64,000 bases of DNA from contig JAQVDP010000016.1 in the NCBI GenBank assembly GCA_028698335.1, positions 50,154 through 114,153 of the forward strand, given 5' to 3'. A model generated the notes under the pieces. That model was not told the DNA's origin. It saw only the letters and a list, made by a program, of their open reading frames with translations, and searched no databases. This DNA is from Nevskiales bacterium. Its GTDB lineage: Bacteria > Pseudomonadota > Gammaproteobacteria > Nevskiales > Nevskiaceae. Below, one piece after another: positions 1 to 7,955 of this stretch; positions within the stretch are counted from its first letter, which is position 1; each line of letters starts with the position of its first letter. Made by a program: the position numbers and the translations under genes.

Positions 1-731
1 TTGCTGACGCCCTCGTAGAGCCGGTACAGCTCGACGTTGACCCCGCTTTTCTCCTGCAGCAGGTTGGCGATGGCGGTATACGCGACCGCGATGCCCGAGT
101 CGGACGACTGGCTGCCGCGCTCGGAATAGCGGGTCTTGTCGCTGATGGTGTAGTCGGCGGTGCGGAAGCCGATGTCGATCAGGCCGATCTTCTCGGAAAT
201 GAAGCGCTGGCTCGACGGCTTGCCGATGTCGGTCAGCATCAGGTTGAACATCGCGCCGAAGGGTTGCGGGATCACCCGCACGCGCTCGATGTTGATGACC
301 TTTTCCTCGCGCTCGCCGGTGCCGGGCTTGACCACGGTCACGGTGTGGCGCGCCGTCAGCAGCTTGGCCAGCGCGTCCTTCTGCTTGCGGAAGAAACTGA
401 TCGGCAGGCCGGTGACGACCCGCAGCGGATCACCGCTGTCGATGAACGGCACCAGCGAGGTCAGCGCCAGCGTCTTGGCGTACTGGGTCAGGAACTGGGT
501 CTGATCGAGGGTGAATCCGCGCCCGCGGGACTGCTGCTCGGCGAGTTCGCCGACGAAGTACGCCTGCTTGTCGACGGTGATGTGGCGCGGGTACTGCGGC
601 ACGCCGGGCAGCAGGCTTTCCCCGAACTGGGCCTCGTTGGCTTCGCCGACGACCGATTTGAAGACCTGAAACTGGCGGCCGTCGGTGGCCTTGGTGTATC
701 CGAATCCGATATCCGCGCCGAGCACCTTCAC
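1..731 (-). CDS. ParM/StbA-family actin-like ATPase (3' end cut by window edge)
   Basis: Actin-fold ATPase of the plasmid-segregation (ParM/StbA/Alp) type; such proteins form ATP-dependent filaments. The visible 243 residues carry the phosphate-1 motif ADIGFGYTK (about 6-14), a VVTGLPISFF stretch (about 106-114) and the phosphate-2 motif GLIDIGFRTADY (about 183-194). The C-terminal actin subdomain is outside the window. I chose GTG at 731 because GGGGA sits 9 bases upstream and the product then begins right at the first beta strand; in-frame ATGs at 740 and 749 are alternatives. It is divergent from the dehalogenase gene. No partition partner (parR-like gene or centromere repeat) is visible. 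The family is clear; a segregation role on a chromosome is not established. Confidence 0.8.
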   Translation of the reverse strand, partial: MKVLGADIGFGYTKATDGRQFQVFKSVVGEANEAQFGESLLPGVPQYPRHITVDKQAYFVGELAEQQSRGRGFTLDQTQFLTQYAKTLALTSLVPFIDSGDPLRVVTGLPISFFRKQKDALAKLLTARHTVTVVKPGTGEREEKVINIERVRVIPQPFGAMFNLMLTDIGKPSSQRFISEKIGLIDIGFRTADYTISDKTRYSERGSQSSDSGIAVAYTAIANLLQEKSGVNVELYRLYEGVS

Positions 732-880
732 GGTGAGCATTCCCCGCATGATTTTTCGGGGTTTCTAGCATGCGCCCCCCGAAAACACAAAGCCGCTGCG
801 CTGTGATTCACGGTGCCGGCATGTCCGAAATGCGCGTAGCATCCGCGCAGGCGATCTTCGACATGACACAGGGGGACGGG

Positions 881-1768
881 ATGAAGGTGCTCCGGACCGA
901 CGACGCGCGCTTTGCCGCGCTCGAGGGCTTTGCGTACCGGCCGAACTACGTGCAGCTCGGCGGATTGCGCATGCATTACGTCGACGAGGGCGACCTCAAG
1001 GCGCCGCCGGTGCTGATGCTGCACGGCGAGCCGACCTGGTCGTATCTGTACCGCAAGATGATCCCGGTCTTCGTCGACGCCGGGCTGCGCGCGGTGGCGC
1101 CGGACCTGATCGGCTTCGGGCGCTCGGACAAGCCGGCGGCGATCGGCGACTACAGCTATCAGGCGCATGTCGACTGGATCGTCGGCCTGATCGAGGCACT
1201 GGACCTGCGCGACATCACCCTGGTGTGCCAGGACTGGGGGTCGTTGATCGGACTGCGCGTTGCCGCCGAGCACGAGGCGCGCTTTTCCCGCATCGTGGTC
1301 GCCAACGGCTTTCTGCCGACCGCGGAACAGTCGGTGCCGCCGGCGTTCAAGCTGTGGCGGGCTTTCGCGCGCCACTCCCCCTGGTTTCCGATCGGGCGGA
1401 TCGTCAACACCGGTTGTGTCGGCACGCTCAGTGCGGCGGAAATCGCCGCCTACGACGCGCCGTTTCCGAGTTCGGCCTACAAGGCGGGCGCACGTGCGTT
1501 TCCGCTGCTGGTGCCGACCGAGCCCGACGATCCCGCGGTTCCGGCCAACCGCGCGGCATGGGAGGCCCTGGGGCGCTGGAACAAGCCGTTCCTGACGGTG
1601 TTCGGCACGCACGATCCGATTCTGGGCAAGGGTGACAGGCCGCTGCAGGCGCAGGTCCCGGGCGCCCGCGGGCAGGCGCATGCCCGGATCCGGGCGGGGC
1701 ATTTCATCCAGGAGGACCAGGGGCCCGAGCTGGCGCGGCGGACGGTGGAGCTGATCCGGGCGACCTGA
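881..1768 (+). CDS. Haloalkane dehalogenase, alpha/beta-hydrolase
   Basis: Predicted to cleave carbon-halogen bonds hydrolytically, giving alcohol, halide and a proton. The 295-residue product has the [10 protein letters not shown] oxyanion segment (about 48-57), nucleophile Asp118 followed by Trp119 in CQDWGS, likely acid Asp245 in THDPI and His274 in GHFIQED. This Asp-Asp-His set with Trp beside the nucleophile is typical of HLD-I enzymes and unlike Ser-type esterases. ATG 881 is chosen over earlier in-frame starts because GGGGGA lies just upstream and the protein then has the usual N terminus. It stands alone between divergent and convergent neighbours. Its natural substrate cannot be told from sequence. 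Confidence 0.85.
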   Translation: MKVLRTDDARFAALEGFAYRPNYVQLGGLRMHYVDEGDLKAPPVLMLHGEPTWSYLYRKMIPVFVDAGLRAVAPDLIGFGRSDKPAAIGDYSYQAHVDWIVGLIEALDLRDITLVCQDWGSLIGLRVAAEHEARFSRIVVANGFLPTAEQSVPPAFKLWRAFARHSPWFPIGRIVNTGCVGTLSAAEIAAYDAPFPSSAYKAGARAFPLLVPTEPDDPAVPANRAAWEALGRWNKPFLTVFGTHDPILGKGDRPLQAQVPGARGQAHARIRAGHFIQEDQGPELARRTVELIRAT

Positions 1769-1786
1769 CGCGGGGAACGCGCCGGG

Positions 1787-2197
1787 TCAATCCGGCTGCG
1801 GCCGGGACAGCTGCGCCAGGGTGTGGCCGGCGTCTTCCCAGTTCCGGCCGTCGAAGTCCTCATAGTCCACGGCGTCGACCTGTGTCCGCTCCAGGCAGCG
1901 CAGGTTGACCGAGTAGCCGTCGGGGTTGGAGCGCGGCACGTAGAAGGATTTGATCCCGCAGATCCTGCAGAACAGGTGCCGGGCGACGCCGGTATTGAAG
2001 CTGTAGGTCGTCAGATGCCCGGCGCCGCTGAGCAGCCTGAAGTCGGCCGCCGGCACGATCAGATGCTCGAAGCCGGTCATCGAGCAGATCGAGCAGTTGC
2101 AGCGCTGCACGCGCAGCCGGCGCGGGGCCCGTACCGAGTAGCGGACGGCGCCGCAGTGACAGCCGCCGAGATGTTCGACCTTCCGATCGTGGTCCAT
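1787..2197 (-). CDS. GFA / CENP-V fold zinc protein
   Basis: Small (136 aa) member of the glutathione-dependent formaldehyde-activating enzyme-like family. Zinc-ligand cysteine clusters are visible as GGCHCGAVRY near the N terminus, CNCSIC about 20 residues later, and FCRICGIKSF in the middle, which is the normal Cys spacing. ATG 2197 is preferred because the longer in-frame version adds only a Pro/Ala-rich tail. It is convergent with the haloalkane dehalogenase and divergent from dapF. Most members of this family have no proven formaldehyde activity, so the catalytic role is uncertain. Confidence 0.8.
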   Translation of the reverse strand: MDHDRKVEHLGGCHCGAVRYSVRAPRRLRVQRCNCSICSMTGFEHLIVPAADFRLLSGAGHLTTYSFNTGVARHLFCRICGIKSFYVPRSNPDGYSVNLRCLERTQVDAVDYEDFDGRNWEDAGHTLAQLSRPQPD

Positions 2198-2268
2198 GGG
2201 GGCACCTGGGGGTGGAGGCGCCGGGGCCGGGGCCACAACGCCGGGGTCAAGCCGCATACAATACCGCC

Positions 2269-3108
2269 ATGAAGCTGCAGTTCACCAAAATGCACGGCGC
2301 CGGCAACGACTTTGTCGTGATCGATGCCACGCGGGCGCCGTTCCGGCCGACGCCGGCGCTGTTGCAGCGCCTGACCGACCGTCGTTTCGGGGTCGGCTGC
2401 GATCAGGTGCTGGTGGTCGAGGCGCCGTCGACGCCCGATGTGGATTTCGACTACCGCATTTTCAACGCCGATGGCACCGAAGTCGGCCAGTGCGGCAACG
2501 GTTCCCGCGCCCTGGCGCGATTCGTCCGCGAGCAGGGGCTGTCCGACCGGGATGCGATCCGCGTGCGGACGGCGACCTCGGTGCTCGAATTGCGGCATGT
2601 CGAGGACGATCAGTATCGCGTCGACATGGGAGTGCCGCGGCTCGATCCGCAGCAGGTGCCGTTCGACGCCTCCGGCCGGGCCGAGCGCTACACGCTGGTG
2701 CTGGGGTCCGACGCGGCGGTCGAAATCGGCGTGGTCAGCATGGGCAACCCGCATGCGGTGCTGCTGGTCGACGACGTCGACACCGCCCCGGTGGCGGAAA
2801 TCGGCGCACGCCTGCAGGCGCACCCGGCGTTTCCGCAGAGCGTCAACGTCGGTTTCATGCAGGTGATCGACGCGACGTGTGCGCGTCTGCGGGTTTACGA
2901 GCGGGGCAGCGGCGAGACGCTGGCCTGCGGCAGCGGCGCCTGCGCCGCTGCGGTGATCGGGCAGCTTTGGGGGGTGCTCGGTGACGATGTGCGCATGGAG
3001 CTGCGCGGCGGCACGCTGCGCATCCAGTGGCGCGGCGAGGGTGAGCCGGTGTTGATGACCGGCCCCGCACAAACCGTTTTCAAGGGGGAACTCGAGTGGG
3101 CGAACTGA
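2269..3108 (+). CDS. dapF: Diaminopimelate epimerase
   Basis: Converts LL- to meso-diaminopimelate for lysine and peptidoglycan synthesis. The 279-residue product has both catalytic cysteines in their signatures: Cys75 in GQCGNGSR and Cys220 in ACGSGAC. The start at 2269 gives the family N terminus ([14 protein letters not shown]). No good ribosome-binding site precedes it, and a TACAAT hexamer lies only 7 bases upstream, so a very short or absent leader is possible. It overlaps the DUF484 gene by 13 bases and heads a dapF-DUF484-xerC operon common in gammaproteobacteria. Confidence 0.97.
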   Translation: MKLQFTKMHGAGNDFVVIDATRAPFRPTPALLQRLTDRRFGVGCDQVLVVEAPSTPDVDFDYRIFNADGTEVGQCGNGSRALARFVREQGLSDRDAIRVRTATSVLELRHVEDDQYRVDMGVPRLDPQQVPFDASGRAERYTLVLGSDAAVEIGVVSMGNPHAVLLVDDVDTAPVAEIGARLQAHPAFPQSVNVGFMQVIDATCARLRVYERGSGETLACGSGACAAAVIGQLWGVLGDDVRMELRGGTLRIQWRGEGEPVLMTGPAQTVFKGELEWAN

Positions 3109-3800
3109 CTGCCAGCAAGGGCGAAGACGCGGCGCCGAAGCTCGCCGAGCGCGAGGTCGTGGCGTTTCTGAAGGCGCATCCGGACTTCATCGCGCGGCAT
3201 CCCGATCTGATCGAGGCGATCGAGTTGCGTCACAAGGCCGGGTCGGCCGTGTCTCTGATCGAGAAACAGGTCGATCTGCTGCGCGCCAAGAACCAGCGTC
3301 TCGAGGACCGTATCCAGCGGATGATGGAGACCGCGCGCGACAACGAGCGGCGCGCCGAGGCGGTGCAGCGTCTGGCGCGGGTGCTGATCCGGGCGCCGTC
3401 GCTGGCGGCGGTCGCCGCCGGCCTGCGCAAGAGCATGCGCGAGGACTTCGGGATCGAGCACGTGTTTCTCGGGGTGTCGGGCGGCCAGTTCAAGCGGCAC
3501 GACATCGATGGCATCGTGCCGATCGAACCCGAGGGGAAGATCGCGCGCGCCTACGAGAATTTCTTCCGTACCCGCCTGATCGAATGCGGCCCGATTGCCG
3601 AAGAACACGCCAGGCTGCTGTTCCCGAAGGCGGAGGAAGCCGTCGGCTCGGCCGCGGTGGTGCCGCTGGAGAAGGAAAAGAGCCTCGGCATGGTGGCGCT
3701 CGGCAGCGCCGATCCGAAGCGGTTCCAGCCGCGCCAGGGCAAGCTGTTCCTGGAGCTGGTGGCGGAGCTGGTCGCGGCGGCGATCCGCGCGCGGATCTAA
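3096..3800 (+). CDS. DUF484 family protein
   Basis: A 234-residue DUF484 protein of unknown biochemical function, GAF-like in its C-terminal half by family knowledge. The N-terminal segment (about 20-95) contains the conserved [17 protein letters not shown] pattern and a helical, coiled-coil-prone stretch rich in Arg, Glu and Leu. Translation starts at GTG 3096, preceded by GGGGGAA and lying inside the end of dapF, so translational coupling is likely. The dapF-DUF484-xerC order is widely conserved, which suggests but does not prove a link to chromosome or envelope maintenance. Confidence 0.9.
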   Translation: MGELTASKGEDAAPKLAEREVVAFLKAHPDFIARHPDLIEAIELRHKAGSAVSLIEKQVDLLRAKNQRLEDRIQRMMETARDNERRAEAVQRLARVLIRAPSLAAVAAGLRKSMREDFGIEHVFLGVSGGQFKRHDIDGIVPIEPEGKIARAYENFFRTRLIECGPIAEEHARLLFPKAEEAVGSAAVVPLEKEKSLGMVALGSADPKRFQPRQGKLFLELVAELVAAAIRARI

Positions 3801-3823
3801 GGGCCGTCGCGCCGGCGGACATC

Positions 3824-4795
3824 GTGACCACCGCGGACGCCGAGCTTCCGGAAGCGGCATTCCTGCAGCCGCTGATCGCGGAGTATCTCGACTACCTGCG
3901 CTACGAAAAGCGCTACTCCCCGCATACCTGCGACGCCGCGTGTCGCGATCTGAGGGCGTTCTCGGCGTACTGCGCGCAGGCGCGCGTCCCGTCCCTGCGT
4001 CAGATCGACACCCACTTGGTCCGCGCCTATATCGCGGCGCGACATCGTGGCGGCCTCAAGCCGGCGAGCCTGCACCGGCTGCTGTCGATCCTGCGCGGCT
4101 TCATGCGCCATCAACAGCGGGCCGGGCGCATCGACGCCAATCCCGCGCAGACCGTCCGCGCGCCGAAACTGCGGCGGACGCTGCCCCCGGTGATCGCTGC
4201 GGACACGCTGGGGCAGACCCTGGATCGCGCGCAGGCGCGACTGGCCGCCGGGGGCGATGACGCGGACGGGCAGGCGCTGCAGTGGCGCGACCAGGCCATG
4301 ATCGAACTGTTCTATTCCGGCGGGCTGCGTCTGGCCGAGCTGCAGCAGCTCGACGCCGCGGCGGTCGACGCCGGGCAGACCGAGATCACCATCGCCGGCA
4401 AGGGCAACAAGGAGCGCCGCGTGCTGGTCGGTGCCCCGGCGCGCCGCGCCCTGGACCAGTGGCTGCCGCGGCGGGAGACGCTGGCGCGCGGGGAACCGGC
4501 GCTGTTCGTGTCGCAGCGGGGAACGCGGCTGTCGCGACGGGCGATTGCCGAGCGGCTGCGGCTGTGGGCGGGCCGCAACGGCCTGGGGGTCCATCTGCAT
4601 CCGCACCGGCTGCGCCATTCGTTCGCGACCCATCTGCTCGAATCCAGCGGCGACCTGCGCGGGGTGCAGGAGCTGCTCGGGCATGCGCACCTGTCGACCA
4701 CTCAGATCTATACCCATCTGGACTGGAAGCGGCTCGCGGCGGTCTACGACGACGCCCACCCGCGCGCGCGGCGCAAGCCCGAAGACGCATCCTAG
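3824..4795 (+). CDS. xerC: Tyrosine recombinase XerC
   Basis: Site-specific recombinase that acts with XerD at dif to resolve chromosome dimers. From GTG 3824 the product is 323 residues. The N-terminal SAM-like core-binding domain is at about 10-100 and the catalytic domain at about 120-310. Catalytic residues read as Arg169 (YSGGLRLAE), Lys193 (GKGNKER), His261 and Arg264 (HRLRH), His287 ([10 protein letters not shown]) and Tyr296. The GTG is chosen because GGCGGA precedes it and because upstream sequence is the DUF484 gene in another frame. Position third in the dapF operon favours XerC over a mobile-element integrase. Confidence 0.93.
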   Translation: MTTADAELPEAAFLQPLIAEYLDYLRYEKRYSPHTCDAACRDLRAFSAYCAQARVPSLRQIDTHLVRAYIAARHRGGLKPASLHRLLSILRGFMRHQQRAGRIDANPAQTVRAPKLRRTLPPVIAADTLGQTLDRAQARLAAGGDDADGQALQWRDQAMIELFYSGGLRLAELQQLDAAAVDAGQTEITIAGKGNKERRVLVGAPARRALDQWLPRRETLARGEPALFVSQRGTRLSRRAIAERLRLWAGRNGLGVHLHPHRLRHSFATHLLESSGDLRGVQELLGHAHLSTTQIYTHLDWKRLAAVYDDAHPRARRKPEDAS

Positions 4796-4857
4796 TCGCG
4801 GATCCGGGGGTTTCCGGCGCGGCGTCCGCCGCTGTCGTCCGGGTGCAGGCCGGGTGC

Positions 4858-4886
4858 CTTGAATCGGGCGGGGATGCCCCCACGAT
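4858..4886 (+). promoter_or_regulatory. Sigma32-like heat-shock promoter for hslVU
   Basis: CTTGAA at 4858-4863 is followed after 13 bases by CCCCCACGAT at 4877-4886. This resembles the sigma32 pattern (CTTGAAA, 13-17 bases, CCCCATNT). It sits 31 bases before hslV, a gene pair known to be heat-shock controlled in proteobacteria. The match is by eye only. Confidence 0.6.
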
Positions 4887-4916
4887 GACAGGACGATTCG
4901 ACACGAGACGTCCGAC

Positions 4917-5471
4917 ATGCAGCAGTTCGATGGCACCACGATCCTGTGCGTGCGCCGCGGAGGGCAGGTCGCCCTCGGCGGCGACGGCCAGGTTTCGATG
5001 AACAACACGCGCGTGAAGAACAACGCGCGCAAGGTCCGGCGCCTCTATGGCGACAAGGTCATCGCCGGGTTCGCCGGCGGAACCGCGGATGCGTTCACCC
5101 TGTTCGAGCGCTTCGAAGGCAAGCTCGAGAAGCATGGCGGGCAGCTGCTGCGGGCGGCCGTCGAGATGGCGAAGGACTGGCGTACCGACCGCTATCTGCG
5201 CAGGCTCGAGGCGCTGCTGATCGTGGCCGATGCCGGCACTTCGCTGATGATCACCGGCAATGGCGACGTCATGGAGCCGGAGGAGCACGGCATCCTCGCG
5301 ATCGGCTCCGGCGGATCCTTTGCCCAGGCGGCCGCCAGGGCGCTGGTCGACAATACCGATCTGTCCGCGCAGGACATCGTCGAGCGCGCCCTGCACATCG
5401 CCGCCGACATCTGCATCTATACCAACCACCACCTGACGATCGAGACGATCGAAGGCGGCAACAGCCAATGA
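4917..5471 (+). CDS. hslV: ATP-dependent protease subunit HslV
   Basis: Proteasome-like threonine peptidase that forms the proteolytic core of HslVU (ClpQY). The 184-residue product has a short propeptide MQQFDG, and cleavage would expose the catalytic Thr of the following TTIL. Conserved blocks [26 protein letters not shown] and IAIGSGG are present, and total length is normal. The gene follows a sigma32-like promoter and overlaps hslU by four bases (ATGA), as expected for a stoichiometric complex. Confidence 0.97.
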   Translation: MQQFDGTTILCVRRGGQVALGGDGQVSMNNTRVKNNARKVRRLYGDKVIAGFAGGTADAFTLFERFEGKLEKHGGQLLRAAVEMAKDWRTDRYLRRLEALLIVADAGTSLMITGNGDVMEPEEHGILAIGSGGSFAQAAARALVDNTDLSAQDIVERALHIAADICIYTNHHLTIETIEGGNSQ

Positions 5472-6835
5472 ACGATACCTCCGAAACCGCTGCGCTGAGT
5501 GCGCAGACCCTGACGCCGCGGCAGATCGTCGCGGAACTGGACCGCCACATCGTCGGGCAGCAGGCCGCCAAGCGGGCGGTCGCCGTCGCGCTGCGCAACC
5601 GCTGGCGACGCGCGCAGCTCGACACGGCGCTGCGCGCCGAGATCCACCCGAAGAACATCCTGATGATCGGTCCGACCGGCGTAGGCAAGACCGAGATCGC
5701 GCGGCGCCTGGCGAAGCTGGCCAACGCGCCGTTCGTCAAGGTCGAGGCGACCAAGTTCACCGAGGTCGGCTACGTCGGCAAGGACGTCGATACCATCATC
5801 CGCGATCTGGTCGATTTCTCGATGAAGATGACGCGCGAGCAGGCGATCAGCGGCATGCGGGGGCGGGCAGAGTCGGCCGCGGAGGAGCGCGTGCTCGACA
5901 TTCTCTTGCCGCCGCCCAAGGATTTCGGCGAGCCCAGTGCCCAGCGCCAGCAGGAAAACGGCGCCGCGCGCCAGGTGTTCCGCAAGCAGTTGCGGGAGGG
6001 CAAGCTTGACGACAAGGAAATCGAGCTCAAGCTCACCCAGGCCAACCCGAAGGTCGAGCTGATGGGGCCGCCGGGTATGGAGGAAATGACCCAGCAGCTG
6101 CAGTCGATGTTCGCCAACCTCGGTCAGGGGCGTTCGAAGACGCAGAAGATGAAGGTCAAGGACGCGCTCGCGCAGCTCGTCGAGGAAGAGGCCGCCAAGC
6201 TGATCGACGAGGAAGCGATCAAGACCGAGGCGCTGCGCAATGCGGAGGAAAACGGCATCGTCTTCATCGACGAGCTCGACAAGGTCTGCAAGCGTGGCGA
6301 GTACGCCGGCGCCGATGTCTCGCGCGAAGGCGTGCAGCGCGACCTGCTGCCGCTGATCGAGGGCTGCACGGTCACGACCAAGTACGGGTCGGTCAAGACT
6401 GACCACATTCTGTTCATCGCCTCCGGCGCTTTCCACCTGGCCAAGCCCTCGGACCTGATTCCGGAGCTGCAGGGGCGACTGCCGATCCGGGTCGAGCTCG
6501 ATGCGCTCAAGGCCGAGGACTTCCTGCGCATCCTGACCGAACCGAACTACGCCCTGACCGAGCAGTACCGGGCCCTGATGGCGACCGAGACGGTCGAGGT
6601 GACGTTTGCCGACGACGGCATCCGCCGCATCGCCGAGGTCGCGTGGCAGGTCAACGAGCGGACCGAGAACATCGGCGCCCGGCGCCTGCATACGGTGATG
6701 GAGCGCCTGATGGAGGAGATCGCGTTCGATGCGCCGGAACAGCCGGGTTCGCAGCTCCGCGTCGATGCGGCCTACGTCGACCAGCGCCTTGGCGCGCTGG
6801 CCGGCGACGAGGATCTGAGCCGCTACATCCTGTGA
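5468..6835 (+). CDS. hslU: HslU ATPase/unfoldase
   Basis: AAA+ unfoldase that feeds substrates to HslV. The 455-residue product has a Walker A motif GPTGVGKT at 68-75, the VGYVGKDV pore-region motif, a variable intermediate domain in the middle, Walker B VFIDELDK and a C terminus ending LSRYIL, which in this family docks into HslV pockets. The ATG overlaps the hslV stop codon. Length and motif order match the family without gaps. Confidence 0.97.
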   Translation: MNDTSETAALSAQTLTPRQIVAELDRHIVGQQAAKRAVAVALRNRWRRAQLDTALRAEIHPKNILMIGPTGVGKTEIARRLAKLANAPFVKVEATKFTEVGYVGKDVDTIIRDLVDFSMKMTREQAISGMRGRAESAAEERVLDILLPPPKDFGEPSAQRQQENGAARQVFRKQLREGKLDDKEIELKLTQANPKVELMGPPGMEEMTQQLQSMFANLGQGRSKTQKMKVKDALAQLVEEEAAKLIDEEAIKTEALRNAEENGIVFIDELDKVCKRGEYAGADVSREGVQRDLLPLIEGCTVTTKYGSVKTDHILFIASGAFHLAKPSDLIPELQGRLPIRVELDALKAEDFLRILTEPNYALTEQYRALMATETVEVTFADDGIRRIAEVAWQVNERTENIGARRLHTVMERLMEEIAFDAPEQPGSQLRVDAAYVDQRLGALAGDEDLSRYIL

Positions 6836-7521
6836 CCGCCGCGGCGTCCGCGACGGGCACCGTCGTCCTGCTGCACGGGCTGGCGCGGACGCCGCGCTCG
6901 ATGGAACCGCTGGCAAGGGTGCTGCGCGGTGCCGGCTACGGGGCCGTCAACATCGGCTATCCGTCGACGCGCGCGCCGGTCGAGCGCCTCGTCGATACCG
7001 TGCTGGCGCCGCGGGTTGCGGCGCTGGCGGGCGCCGCCGGCGAACCGCTCCACTTCGTGACGCATTCGATGGGGGGCGTGCTGTTGCGCGATCTGGTGCG
7101 GCGGCACCGGCCGGCCGGACTCGGGCGCGCGGTGATGCTGGCGCCGCCCAACCGCGGCAGCGAGCTGGTCGACCGCCTGGCCTGGCTGGCGCCATTCCGA
7201 TGGGTCAACGGCCCCGCCGGCGCGCAGCTCGGGACTGCCGTGGACAGTCTGGTCAACCGGCTCGGGCCGGTCGATTTCGAACTCGGCGTGATCGCCGGAA
7301 CGCGCGCACTCAACCCGCTGTATGCGGCGCTGATTCCGGGCGCCAATGACGGTAAAGTCGCGGTTGAACGCACGCGGGTCGAAGGCATGAGTGATTTTCT
7401 CGAAGTGGCGCGGAGCCACACGTTCCTGATGCGGGCGCCGGAGGTGCAGCGTCAGGTGCTCGCGTTTCTGCGCGACGGCCGCTTCGATGTCGATCCGGTC
7501 CATGCCGGAGCCGCTCGATGA
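6832..7521 (+). CDS. Lipase-like alpha/beta hydrolase
   Basis: A 229-residue alpha/beta-hydrolase. [12 protein letters not shown] near the N terminus forms the oxyanion region, THSMGG carries the presumed nucleophile Ser, and a C-terminal SHTFLM segment probably holds the catalytic His; an Asp in GANDGKV is the likely acid. No signal peptide is visible, so it is probably cytosolic. The GTG start overlaps the hslU stop (GTGA), making it the third gene of a coupled hslVU-hydrolase-DUF971 string. The substrate is unknown; a triacylglycerol-lipase label would be overconfident. Confidence 0.75.
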   Translation: MTAAASATGTVVLLHGLARTPRSMEPLARVLRGAGYGAVNIGYPSTRAPVERLVDTVLAPRVAALAGAAGEPLHFVTHSMGGVLLRDLVRRHRPAGLGRAVMLAPPNRGSELVDRLAWLAPFRWVNGPAGAQLGTAVDSLVNRLGPVDFELGVIAGTRALNPLYAALIPGANDGKVAVERTRVEGMSDFLEVARSHTFLMRAPEVQRQVLAFLRDGRFDVDPVHAGAAR

Positions 7522-7940
7522 GCACGGTCGTGCCGCGGTCGATCAAGCTGCGCCGGCAGGCGCGCGAGCTTGAAGTGCAGTGGCCGGACCGGGACGCCGA
7601 TCATCTGCCCTGCGAGTATCTGCGGGTGTTTTCGCCCAGCGCGGAACTGCGCGGACACGGCCTGCCGGAGCCGATGCTGCTCGGCGGCAAGCGCGAGGTC
7701 GCGATCACCAGGGTCGAGCCGGTCGGTCGCTACGCGGTGCGTCTGGTGTTCGACGACGGCCACGACAGCGGCATCTACAGCTGGGCGGTGCTGCGCGAGC
7801 TCGCCGACGACTACGAACGCAACTGGTCGCGCTATCTTCACCGTCTCGATGAACACGGGATGTCGCGGGATCGCGACGTCGTCAAGCTGTCGGCGCTGGT
7901 CGGGCACTACACGCCGCCGTCGCGGCCCGGCAAGGATTGA
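7518..7940 (+). CDS. DUF971 family protein
   Basis: A 140-residue protein of the DUF971 family, related to the N-terminal domain of gamma-butyrobetaine hydroxylase. Typical features are IKLRRQARELEVQW near the start, LPCEYLRVFSPSAE, the VGRYAVRLVFDDGHDSGIYSW block and a terminal LHRLDEHG segment. In the family this fold is linked to iron or Fe-S handling, but no catalytic residues can be assigned here. The ATG overlaps the preceding hydrolase stop by four bases, so it is co-translated with the hslVU string. Confidence 0.85.
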   Translation: MSTVVPRSIKLRRQARELEVQWPDRDADHLPCEYLRVFSPSAELRGHGLPEPMLLGGKREVAITRVEPVGRYAVRLVFDDGHDSGIYSWAVLRELADDYERNWSRYLHRLDEHGMSRDRDVVKLSALVGHYTPPSRPGKD

Positions 7941-7955
7941 TCGCGATCCCGGCGC

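Noticed and set aside
2257..2262. TACAAT as a -10 element giving a leaderless dapF mRNA
   Set aside because: No acceptable -35 lies at the right distance, so I mention it only as a possibility in the dapF entry.
5417..6916. A 499-codon minus-strand frame opposite hslU
   Set aside because: Shadow of hslU on the opposite strand; hslU has all family motifs.
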